The notes under the pieces are model-generated. The model did no database searches and was not told the origin of the DNA. It was given only the letters and a program-made list of their open reading frames with translations. A program made the position numbers and the translations under genes. A DNA stretch of 5,893 nucleotides, from assembly GCA_023433835.1 (NCBI GenBank), contig JAEYTW010000405.1, positions 1 through 5,893 on the forward strand, written 5' to 3'. This document shows positions 1-5,773 of this stretch, one piece after another. The stretch's first letter is position 1, and each line of letters begins with the position of its first letter. The stretch comes from Pseudomonadota bacterium. Its GTDB lineage: Bacteria; Pseudomonadota; Alphaproteobacteria; Ferrovibrionales; Ferrovibrionaceae.

Positions 1-18
1 TATTTGTATAAGACACAG
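1..18. other. Remnant of Tn5/Nextera mosaic-end adapter
   Basis: Bases 5-18 match 13 of 14 bases of the Tn5 mosaic end used in tagmentation libraries (TGTATAAGAGACAG); the only difference is C for G at base 14. The bases before it are a degraded continuation. The match lies at the extreme end of the window and directly abuts coding sequence at base 19. That is what an untrimmed library adapter looks like. It is not evidence for a resident transposon, since no transposase or inside/outside end is present. Confidence 0.85.
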
Positions 19-19
19 A

Positions 20-169
20 CCCTATCTCGAGCCAGGTCTCAGATGCCTGCCGTCCGAACAGGGCCTGCAAATCAAGCTGCCCGCCAGCGGCGGGCAGCAC
101 GATCTCATGGACGGGCAGCGTGGTCTCCAGCGCCGCGGCGCGGCCTTTGCGCAGCGGCCGGCCGCCGCG
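20..169 (-). CDS. trmB: TrmB N-terminal fragment, inverted relative to the rest of the gene (partial, chimeric)
   Basis: Read on the minus strand, this stretch is open for 50 codons. It begins RGGRPLRKGR, continues through LETTLPVHEIVLP, and ends ETWLEIG. In TrmB (tRNA guanine-N7 methyltransferase) the N-terminal region carries a Gly/Arg/Lys-rich segment followed by the first SAM-binding motif, typically LEIGFGGGEH. Here the motif breaks off after LEIG, exactly where the adapter at 1-18 begins. The missing continuation, GGGEH, is found at 194-208 on the opposite strand. The true start codon is not present; a handful of N-terminal residues would lie beyond the poly-G run. The last two codons (ATA, GGG) probably carry sequencing errors for ATC and GGC. 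The arrangement is read here as an assembly or read chimera, not as a genomic inversion. Confidence 0.8.
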
Positions 170-175
170 CCCCGC

Positions 176-201
176 GGGGGGGGGGGGGGGGCGGGCGGGG
201 G
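176..201. other. Poly-G artefact at chimera junction
   Basis: A run of 16 consecutive G (176-191) is followed by G-rich sequence with isolated C up to the GGC-GAG-CAT codons of trmB. Such a run has no role in the protein and lies between two oppositely oriented pieces of one gene. Two-colour Illumina chemistry calls loss of signal as G, so this is most simply the decayed 3' end of a read that began at the adapter (base 19) about 150 bases earlier. Confidence 0.75.
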
Positions 202-694
202 CGAGCATCTCGCCTCCCTGGCCGCGCGTCATCGCGACGTCTCGTTCATGGGCTGCGAGCCGTTCATCAACGGCATGGCCTCGCTGCTGGTGTCGATCGA
301 GCGCGACAGGCTCGATAACGTCCGCATCCTGATGGACGACGCCCGGCTCCTGCTGGCGGCCCTGCCCGACCGCTCGCTCGACCGCGTCCATATTCTGTTT
401 CCCGATCCCTGGCCCAAGAAGCGGCACAACCGCCGCCGCATCGTGTCGCCGGCGGTACTTGACCAGCTGGCCCGGGCGATGAAGCCCGGTGCGATGCTGC
501 GGCTGGCCACCGACCATGAAGACTACGGCGTCTGGATGCTGCGCCATCTGCTCGACCATGCGGAATTCCGCTGGACCGCGGCGCGCGCCGACGATTGGCG
601 CCTCCGTCCGGCCGAGGAGCCCGAGACCCGCTACGAGGCCAAGGCCCTGGCCAAGGGCCTGAAGCCGATTTACCTGACCTTCCTGCGTCGCTGA
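194..694 (+). CDS. trmB: tRNA (guanine-N7-)-methyltransferase, 5'-truncated by chimera
   Basis: TrmB transfers a methyl group from S-adenosylmethionine to N7 of G46 in the tRNA variable loop; it is a cytosolic Rossmann-fold enzyme. Seen here in order: GGGEH, the second half of SAM motif I (194-208); CEPF, carrying the acidic ribose-binding residue (254-265); the family signature LFPDPWPKKRHNRRR (395-439), which contains the catalytic/tRNA-contacting Asp and basic residues; TDHEDY; and the C-terminal TRYEAK motif (626-643), the TxxExx-type substrate-binding element. The stop is at 692-694. The open frame formally extends back to an ATG at 107, but its first 29 codons are antisense of the gene's own 5' end plus poly-G and should not be annotated as protein. 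With the inverted piece at 20-169 the product would be roughly 220-230 residues, normal for TrmB. The TPR gene starts 12 nt downstream, so co-transcription is likely. Confidence 0.93.
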   Translation, partial: GGGEHLASLAARHRDVSFMGCEPFINGMASLLVSIERDRLDNVRILMDDARLLLAALPDRSLDRVHILFPDPWPKKRHNRRRIVSPAVLDQLARAMKPGAMLRLATDHEDYGVWMLRHLLDHAEFRWTAARADDWRLRPAEEPETRYEAKALAKGLKPIYLTFLRR

Positions 695-706
695 GGCGGC
701 CCGAGG

Positions 707-2161
707 ATGTTCGAGCTGGCCGTTCTACATCATCAGGCCGGGCGGCTGGCCGAGGCCGAGGCCATCTATCGCGACATCCTGGGACGGGACCCCGACCACC
801 TGCCCACGCTGGTCGAATACGGCCGGTTGGCGCTCCAGCTCGGCCGGCCCGAGGTCGCGGTCGTGGTGCTGCAGCGCGCGGCCGCGCTGGCGCCCGATCA
901 CCCGATCGTCGCCACCAATCTCGGCGTGGCCCAGGAATTCGGCGGACATCTCGACCAGGCCATGGTCACCCAGCGTCGCAATATCGCCCGCCATCCCGGC
1001 GACGGCGCCAGCTTCAACAATCTCGGCAACGTGCTGCGGACGCTGCAACGGCTGCCCGAGGCGATCCGCCAGTATCGGCATGCGATCGCCGTCAACCCGG
1101 CCGACGGGCAGCTGATCAACAATCTCGGCGGCGCCCTGCATCAGGAACGGCGCGATGCCGAAGCCGTGGCGGCGTTCCGCGCCTCGCTCGCCCGGCAGGA
1201 GGATGCGGAGGTGCGGCATAACCTGGCCCTGGCGCTGCTGTCGCAGGGCCGGCTGGCCGAGGCGTGGCCGGAATACGAAGCGCGCAGCCGTACCGCCCAG
1301 CATGCCGCATCCTGGCCGCAATTCCCGCAGGCCACCCGCTGGCAGGGCGAGGATGGCACCGGGCGGACCTTGCTGATCCACGCCGAGCAGGGCATGGGCG
1401 ACGTCCTGCAGTTCAGCCGCTATGTGCCGCTGGCGGTGGCGCGCGGCTGCCGCGTCGTCCTGCAGGTGCATCGGCCGCTGCTCAGGCTGATGCGGCGGCT
1501 GGCGGGTGTTGCCGATATCGTCGCGCAGGGCGAGCCGTTGCCGGCATGCGATCTCTATTGCCCGCTCATGAGCTTGCCGGGCGTGTTCGGGACCACGCTC
1601 GAGGCGATTCCCGCCGAAATCCCCTATCTGTCGCCCTACCCAGAGGATGTCGCCGGCTGGGCCGCGCGCCTGGGGCCGGAACATCGGCCGAAGGTCGGCT
1701 TGGCCTGGGCCGGCAATCCGCAGCAGCCTACCGACAAGCGCCGCTCGGTTCCGGTCGAGCGCTTGGCGCCGCTGCTGGCCCGCACCGATTTTGCCTTCTA
1801 CAGCCTGCAGGTGGATGCGGCGCCTCCGGCCGGCATGATCGACCTGATGGGCGGCGTGCGCGATTTTGCCGACACGGCGGCGCTGATCGCCAATCTCGAC
1901 CTGGTGATCGCGGTCGACAGCGCGGTCGCCCATCTGGCCGGGGCGATGGGCAAGCCGGTCTGGCTGCTCAACCGCTTCGATGCCGAATGGCGCTGGCTGC
2001 GCGACCGCGACGACAGCCCGTGGTATCCGACCCTGCGCCAGTTCCGCCAGACGGCACCCGGCGACTGGGACGGCGTGATCGCCCGGGTGCGCGCAGAACT
2101 CGCACGCATGGGCGCCCCCTCATCTTCGCACTGGCCAAACCGGCTCGGCTGCACTATCTGA
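707..2161 (+). CDS. TPR-repeat protein with C-terminal glycosyltransferase-fold (GT9/OGT-like) domain
   Basis: The 484-residue product has two halves. Residues 1-195 are five or six tetratricopeptide repeats with recurring small/aromatic spacing and Pro at repeat ends (for example GRLAEAEAIYRDILGRDPDH at 12-31, SFNNLGNVLRTLQRLPEAI at 102-120, RHNLALALLSQGRLAEAWPEY at 170-190). Residues 221-465 resemble the GT-B glycosyltransferase half seen in TPR/GT proteins: HAEQGMGDVLQFSRY (225-239), GLAWAGNP followed by DKRRS (331-347), DLVIAVDSAVAHLAGAMGKP (398-417) and EWRW (427-430). The VDSAVAHLAG block matches the nucleotide-sugar region of heptosyltransferase-like enzymes. There is no signal peptide or membrane segment, so it is probably cytosolic. 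Substrate and acceptor are unknown; glycosylation of a protein or surface polymer is inference only. The ATG at 707 was chosen because GAGG (693-696), overlapping the trmB stop, lies 10 nt upstream and the TPRs begin at once. Confidence 0.88.
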   Translation: MFELAVLHHQAGRLAEAEAIYRDILGRDPDHLPTLVEYGRLALQLGRPEVAVVVLQRAAALAPDHPIVATNLGVAQEFGGHLDQAMVTQRRNIARHPGDGASFNNLGNVLRTLQRLPEAIRQYRHAIAVNPADGQLINNLGGALHQERRDAEAVAAFRASLARQEDAEVRHNLALALLSQGRLAEAWPEYEARSRTAQHAASWPQFPQATRWQGEDGTGRTLLIHAEQGMGDVLQFSRYVPLAVARGCRVVLQVHRPLLRLMRRLAGVADIVAQGEPLPACDLYCPLMSLPGVFGTTLEAIPAEIPYLSPYPEDVAGWAARLGPEHRPKVGLAWAGNPQQPTDKRRSVPVERLAPLLARTDFAFYSLQVDAAPPAGMIDLMGGVRDFADTAALIANLDLVIAVDSAVAHLAGAMGKPVWLLNRFDAEWRWLRDRDDSPWYPTLRQFRQTAPGDWDGVIARVRAELARMGAPSSSHWPNRLGCTI

Positions 2162-2179
2162 TCGCCTTTCCGGCAGGGC

Positions 2180-2196
2180 CGGCCCGGGACGGGCCG
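2180..2196 (+). terminator. GC-rich hairpin between TPR gene and helicase (weak terminator candidate)
   Basis: A perfect 7-bp stem (CGGCCCG / CGGGCCG) closes a GGA triloop, 18 nt after the stop of the TPR gene. No T-tract follows; only TT occurs at 2203-2204. It is therefore not a convincing intrinsic terminator and may simply be chance pairing in GC-rich DNA. The remainder of the 96-nt gap shows no clear promoter. Confidence 0.25.
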
Positions 2197-2257
2197 CCGC
2201 CGTTATCTCGCCCGGGCTCGAAACCGGCCCCCGCGCCAACCACGATCGCAAGCGACC

Positions 2258-4015
2258 ATGCCATTCCCCGAGACCAACCCCGCCCTCGCGCGTGCCCTGG
2301 CGGCGCGCGGCTATTCCGAACCGACCTCGGTGCAGGCGGCGGTACTGCAGGACGATGCCGCCGGCCGCGACCTGCTGGTCTCGGCCCAGACCGGCTCGGG
2401 CAAGACGGTCGCCTTCGGCCTCGCCTTCGCCGCGACCCTGCTGGACGGCGCCGAGCGTTTCGCCCAGGCCGCCGAGCCGCTGGCCCTGATCGTCGCGCCG
2501 ACCCGCGAGCTGGCGATGCAGGTGCATGGCGAACTCTCCTGGCTCTATGCCGAGACCGGCGCCCGCATCCTTTCCTGCGTCGGCGGCATGGATGCGCGGC
2601 GCGAGGCCCGCATGCTGGCGGATGGCTGTCACATCGTCGTCGGCCCGCCGGGCCGCCTGCGCGACCATCTGGAGCGCGGCCAGCTTGACATTTCCGGTCT
2701 GCGCGTCGTCGTGCTCGACGAAGCCGACGAGATGCTCGACCTAGGGTTTCGCGAGGATCTCGAATTCATCCTCGACGCCACCCCGGCCGAACGCCGCACC
2801 TTGCTGTTCTCGGCGACGATCGCCCGCGACATCGCCAATCTCGCCCGCCGCTATCAGCGCGACGCGTTGCGCATCGACACGCTGGTGCGCAACGAGCCGC
2901 ACGGTGACATCGAATACCGCGCGGTGCGGGTGGCGCCCAACGATGTCGAGCATGCCGTCGTCAACCTGCTGCGCTTCTTCGAGGTGCGCGCCGCCCTGGT
3001 GTTCTGCGCCACGCGCGAGGCAGTGCGGCATCTGCACGCCAATCTGATGGAACGCGGCTTCGCCGCCGTGGCGCTGTCGGGCGAGATGAGCCAGAACGAG
3101 CGTACCCACGCGCTGCAGGCGCTGCGCGACGGCCGCGCCCGGGTCTGCATCGCCACCGACGTCGCCGCCCGCGGCCTCGACCTGCCCGACCTCGCTTTGG
3201 TCATCCATGCCGACCTGCCCAACAACCGCGCGACCCTCCTGCACAGGTCGGGGCGGACCGGCCGGGCCGGCCGCAAGGGGATTTCGGCGCTGATCGTGCC
3301 CTATACCCGCCGCCGCAAGGCCGAGCAGCTGATCGCCACCGCCGGCGTCGAGGCGCACTGGGACCGGCCGCCGACGGCCGACGAGATCCGCACCCGCGAC
3401 CAGGAACGCCTGCTGGAAGACCCTCTGCTGACCGAGGCGGCGACGGCCGAGGACCTGGCGCTGGGCCGCGCCCTGCTCGGCGGTCGTTCGGCCGAGGAGA
3501 TCGCCGCGGCCTTGATCCGCCTGCATCGCGCCCGCCTGCCGGCGCCGGAAGACCTGATCGAGGAGACGCCGCAGCGCCCGTCGTTCCGCGATCGCGAGCG
3601 TGGCGAGCGGCCGCCGCGCGAGCGCTACGAAGGCCGGCCCGAGGGCGAGATGTCCTGGTTCCGCATGGCTGTCGGCCGCCAGGCCAATGCCGACCCGAAA
3701 TGGCTGATCCCGCTGATCTGCCGCCTGGGCCATGTGACCAAGAAGGAGATCGGCGCGATCCGCGTCTTCGATCGCGAAACCAAGTTCGAGATCGTGCGCG
3801 ACGTGGCCGACCGCTTCGCCGAGGCGGTGCGCCAGGCCCCGCCGGGCGAGATCCGCATCGATCCGGCCGGCGCGCCCGGCGAGCGGCGCGAATTTCGCGA
3901 TGCGCGGCCGGCACCGGCCGGCGACCGCCCAGCCTTCAAGAAGCCGTTCAGGAAGGAATTCCGCAAGAACGAGGGCGGCGGCAAGGTCTTCAAGAAGAAG
4001 CCGGCGCGCGGCTGA
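2258..4015 (+). CDS. DEAD-box ATP-dependent RNA helicase with DbpA-type RNA-binding domain
   Basis: The 585-residue protein is a complete ATP-dependent RNA-unwinding enzyme, expected to act in ribosome assembly, RNA decay or cold adaptation. Motifs in order: Q motif GYSEPTSVQ (18-26, with an upstream aromatic at F3), motif I AQTGSGKT (43-50), Ia PTRELA (81-86), GG (109-110), Ib PPGR (130-133, usually TPGR), II DEAD (154-157), III SAT (185-187), IV LVFC (247-250), V ATDVAARGLD (299-308) and VI HRSGRTGR (329-336). Residues 465-527 (MSWFRMAVGR through RFAEAVR) look like a DbpA/CsdA C-terminal RNA-binding domain of RRM-like fold. The tail (555-585) is rich in Lys, Arg and Phe, consistent with nonspecific RNA binding. 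The ATG at 2258 places F3 and the Q motif at normal spacing; no strong Shine-Dalgarno is visible before it. The 3' end overlaps the convergent iclR-type gene by 26 nt. Whether it is best called DeaD-, RhlE- or DbpA-like cannot be fixed by eye, so no symbol is given. Confidence 0.95.
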   Translation: MPFPETNPALARALAARGYSEPTSVQAAVLQDDAAGRDLLVSAQTGSGKTVAFGLAFAATLLDGAERFAQAAEPLALIVAPTRELAMQVHGELSWLYAETGARILSCVGGMDARREARMLADGCHIVVGPPGRLRDHLERGQLDISGLRVVVLDEADEMLDLGFREDLEFILDATPAERRTLLFSATIARDIANLARRYQRDALRIDTLVRNEPHGDIEYRAVRVAPNDVEHAVVNLLRFFEVRAALVFCATREAVRHLHANLMERGFAAVALSGEMSQNERTHALQALRDGRARVCIATDVAARGLDLPDLALVIHADLPNNRATLLHRSGRTGRAGRKGISALIVPYTRRRKAEQLIATAGVEAHWDRPPTADEIRTRDQERLLEDPLLTEAATAEDLALGRALLGGRSAEEIAAALIRLHRARLPAPEDLIEETPQRPSFRDRERGERPPRERYEGRPEGEMSWFRMAVGRQANADPKWLIPLICRLGHVTKKEIGAIRVFDRETKFEIVRDVADRFAEAVRQAPPGEIRIDPAGAPGERREFRDARPAPAGDRPAFKKPFRKEFRKNEGGGKVFKKKPARG

Positions 4016-4736
4016 CGAACCCGAGTCGCGCCGACAGCGCCGCGGGGCAGTCGGCGATCGCCGCGGCGATCGGGCTGTCCCAGGCGGCATCGAAGCTGGC
4101 GGCCGGCCCGAGTGCCGTCAGCGCCAGCACGATGCGGCCGAACTGATCGAAGACCGGCGCGCTGAACGCGTTGATGCCGGGTATCGGCTGGCCTTGCGCG
4201 CGGGCCAGGCCACGCCGGCGGATTTCCTCCAGATCCTTTGACGACGGCGGCGGGCCCATCGGGCCGTCGAGCCGCTCGGGCGGCAGGTAGGCGGCAAACA
4301 GCCGGCCGGTCGCCGTGTCGGCCAGCGCCATCACCGTGCCGACCCGCAGGTTGGCGTGGATCGGATGGCGCGATTCCTCCAGCCGCACCACCGTCGGCCC
4401 GATATTCCCCCACACCGCCACCGCGACGGCATGGCCGATGCGGTCGCTCAAACCTGCGATCGCCGGTGTCGCCAGCCGCAGTGGATCGAGATGCCTGAGG
4501 CTGGCCAGCCCGAGCTGCAGGGCTAGCGGCCCGAGGCCGTAGCGCCCCGTCGCCGCATCCTGCTCGATCAGGCCGATCTTGCCGAAACTGACCAGATAGG
4601 GATGGGCCTTGGCCGCCGGCATGTCGGCGGCACGCGCCAGATCGCGCAGCATCATCGGCGCGCCGTCGCGGGCCAGGGCCTGCAGCAGGGCCCCGCCCAC
4701 CTCGATCGACTGGATGCCGCGCCGGTCCTTCTCCAT
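3990..4736 (-). CDS. IclR-family transcriptional regulator
   Basis: The 248-residue product has the two-domain IclR layout. The N-terminal winged helix-turn-helix (residues 8-70) starts IQSIEVGGALLQALAR, has a recognition region around MPAAKAHPYLVSFGKIGLIEQD (39-60), and a wing at GRYGLGP (64-70). The C-terminal GAF-like effector-binding domain (about 75-245) shows RVGTVMALADTATGRLFAAY (131-150) and PGINAFSAPVFD (186-197), typical of the ligand pocket. Family members are dimeric and usually control a divergent or adjacent catabolic operon in response to a small aromatic or organic acid. Here the gene is divergent from the MBL gene, with 81 nt between the start codons, so that operon is its likely target (inference). 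The ATG at 4736 is the only plausible start: the frame meets a stop a few codons upstream. Its Shine-Dalgarno is weak. The stop lies inside the helicase gene, so the two convergent genes share 26 bp. Confidence 0.92.
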   Translation of the reverse strand: MEKDRRGIQSIEVGGALLQALARDGAPMMLRDLARAADMPAAKAHPYLVSFGKIGLIEQDAATGRYGLGPLALQLGLASLRHLDPLRLATPAIAGLSDRIGHAVAVAVWGNIGPTVVRLEESRHPIHANLRVGTVMALADTATGRLFAAYLPPERLDGPMGPPPSSKDLEEIRRRGLARAQGQPIPGINAFSAPVFDQFGRIVLALTALGPAASFDAAWDSPIAAAIADCPAALSARLGFVSRAPASS

Positions 4737-4762
4737 ATCCGGATTTCGTCATTATCGAGTTG

Positions 4763-4772
4763 ATTGCGCAAT
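4763..4772. promoter_or_regulatory. Perfect 10-bp palindrome ATTGCGCAAT
   Basis: ATTGCGCAAT is its own reverse complement and sits in the middle of the divergent intergenic region. The symmetry does not extend beyond 10 bp. It could be a second operator half or a separate regulator site, but a 10-bp palindrome alone is weak evidence. Confidence 0.35.
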
Positions 4773-4774
4773 AT

Positions 4775-4806
4775 CTAAAATCTGTTACAGTCGTAACTAA
4801 TCTTAG
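4775..4806. promoter_or_regulatory. 32-bp imperfect dyad, candidate IclR-type operator
   Basis: The two 16-bp arms share one centre between 4790 and 4791. Matching blocks are CTAA (4775-4778) with TTAG (4803-4806), AT (4780-4781) with AT (4800-4801), and GTTAC (4784-4788) with GTAAC (4793-4797). In total 11 of 16 paired positions match. The dyad covers the TAAAAT -10-like element and touches the Shine-Dalgarno of the MBL gene. That placement suits repression of the MBL operon by the divergent IclR-type protein. Binding is inferred from position and symmetry only. Confidence 0.5.
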
Positions 4807-4810
4807 GGAG
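4805..4810 (+). promoter_or_regulatory. Ribosome binding site of the MBL gene
   Basis: AGGGAG lies 7 nt before the ATG at 4818 and is the best Shine-Dalgarno in the window. It fixes the MBL start: upstream ORF extensions in other frames are spurious. Confidence 0.75.
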
Positions 4811-4817
4811 CCAGAGC

Positions 4818-5768
4818 ATGAGCAAGCAGTTCGCGAGCCACGCCGACGTCGCCGAGAAGACCATCTCCTTCGACCGGCTGTCGGAAAACGCTTACGCCTA
4901 TACGGCCGAGGGCGATCCCAATACCGGCATCATCATCGGCGACGATGCGGTCATGGTGCTCGATACCCAGGCGACGCCGGTGATGGCCCAGGATGTCATC
5001 CGCCGCATCCGCGAGGTGACGGACAAGCCGATCAAATATGTCCTGCTGTCGCACTACCACGCCGTCCGCGTGCTGGGCGCGACCGCCTACCGGCCCGATC
5101 ACGTCATCGCCAGCGAAGATACCCGCGACCTCATCGTCGAACGCGGCGAGGCCGACATGAAAAGCGAGATCGAGCGCTTTCCGCGGCTGTTCCGCGCCGT
5201 CGAATCGGTGCCCGGCCTGACCTGGCCGACCATCACCTTCAAGGGCGAGATGACGCTGTGGCTGGGCCGGCTCGAGGTCAAGCTGCTGCAACTCGGCCGC
5301 GGCCACACCAAGGGCGACACCGTCGCCTGGCTGCCGCAGCAGAAGATCCTGTTCTCCGGCGATCTCGTCGAGTTCGACGCGACGCCCTATTGCGGCGATG
5401 CCTATTTCACCGACTGGCCCGCCACGCTCGATGCCGTCGCCGCCCTGAAGCCGGAAAAGCTGGTGCCCGGCCGCGGCAAGGCGCTGACCACGCCCGAGCA
5501 GGTGCAGGCCGGGCTGGCGGGGACACGAGGCTTCATCGCCGACGTCTACGCCTCGGTGCAGGAAGGGGCGAAGGCCGGCCACGACCTGCGCGCCGTCTAT
5601 CGCGCGACCTACGACCGGCTGAAGCCGAAATACGGCCATTGGGTGATCTTCGATCACTGCATGCCCTTCGACGTCAGCCGCGCCTATGACGAAGCGACCG
5701 GCCATCGCGACCCCCGCATCTGGACGGCGCAGCGCGACAAGGAGATGTGGGAAGCGCTGGAAGGCTGA
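4818..5768 (+). CDS. MBL-fold metallo-hydrolase with altered metal-binding motif
   Basis: The 316-residue cytosolic protein (no signal peptide) has the metallo-beta-lactamase fold order: strand and VLDT with Asp49 (47-50), LSHYHAVR (77-84) in the place of the HxHxDH motif, GRGHTKGDT (160-168) with His163, FSGDLVE (179-185) with Asp182, and VPGRG (216-220) where many relatives have PGHG. His79, His81, His163 and Asp182 are kept. The Asp and final His of HxHxDH are Val83 and Arg84, and the last His is Arg219. Thus ligands of one zinc site appear intact and those of the second are lost. I recall closely similar proteins with the same HYHAVR in other proteobacteria, so this is probably a distinct subfamily and not a decayed gene. 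The C-terminal third (about 230-316) is an alpha-helical extension with WVIFDHCMPFDVSRAYDE at 275-292. The gene is first in an operon with the flavin monooxygenase that starts 5 nt later. The substrate is unknown; hydrolysis of an ester, lactone or thioester in the same pathway is a guess. Confidence 0.88.
   Translation: MSKQFASHADVAEKTISFDRLSENAYAYTAEGDPNTGIIIGDDAVMVLDTQATPVMAQDVIRRIREVTDKPIKYVLLSHYHAVRVLGATAYRPDHVIASEDTRDLIVERGEADMKSEIERFPRLFRAVESVPGLTWPTITFKGEMTLWLGRLEVKLLQLGRGHTKGDTVAWLPQQKILFSGDLVEFDATPYCGDAYFTDWPATLDAVAALKPEKLVPGRGKALTTPEQVQAGLAGTRGFIADVYASVQEGAKAGHDLRAVYRATYDRLKPKYGHWVIFDHCMPFDVSRAYDEATGHRDPRIWTAQRDKEMWEALEG
5759..5764 (+). promoter_or_regulatory. Ribosome binding site of the flavin monooxygenase gene
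   Basis: GGAAGG lies inside the last codons of the MBL gene, 9 nt before the ATG at 5774. With a 5-nt gap between stop and start, translation of the two genes is probably coupled. Confidence 0.65.
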
Positions 5769-5773
5769 CCGCC

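Larger units (their letters stand above)
4737..4817. promoter_or_regulatory. Divergent promoter/operator region between the IclR-type regulator and the MBL operon
   Basis: This 81-nt region between two divergent start codons is visibly AT-rich against very GC-rich neighbours, as expected for promoters. On the plus strand TAAAAT (4776-4781) is a 5/6 match to a sigma-70 -10 box, but no good -35 lies 16-18 nt upstream; TTGATT (4760-4765) is a possible -35 only if paired with a poorer -10 (TGTTAC, 4783-4788). Minus-strand promoter elements are no clearer. The exact start sites are therefore unresolved, but the region must serve both genes. Confidence 0.6.

Noticed and set aside
1..18. End of a resident Tn5-like transposon
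   Set aside because: No transposase, target duplication or second end is present, and the match is at the very contig edge.
107..193. ATG at 107 as the start of trmB
   Set aside because: The residues from 107 to 193 do not resemble TrmB; they are the antisense of the gene's own 5' part followed by poly-G.
176..200. G-quadruplex or phase-variable G tract
   Set aside because: The run sits at a strand-switch junction next to an adapter remnant, so a sequencing artefact explains it better.
725..1933. 402-codon open frame on the minus strand
   Set aside because: It is antisense to the TPR/glycosyltransferase gene, whose repeats and motifs are clear. The antisense product is rich in Arg, Gln, Gly and Ala without recognisable domains, a usual shadow in high-GC DNA.
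2162..2257. Strong intrinsic terminator between TPR gene and helicase
   Set aside because: The 7-bp hairpin at 2180-2196 lacks a T-tract, so only a low-confidence entry was kept.
1264..2688. 474-codon open frame on the plus strand
   Set aside because: It is the alternate frame of two well-supported genes and crosses their gap; its composition is Arg/Ala/Gly-rich and low in complexity.
2741..4090. 449-codon open frame on the minus strand
   Set aside because: It is antisense to the helicase, which carries every DEAD-box motif; the antisense product shows no domain.
3625..4752. 375-codon open frame on the minus strand
   Set aside because: It overlaps the IclR-family gene in another frame and lacks the helix-turn-helix and effector domain seen in the chosen frame.
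4818..5768. MBL gene as a decaying pseudogene because of lost ligands
   Set aside because: The frame is intact with a good ribosome binding site and operon partner, four ligands are kept, and the changes cluster on one metal site.
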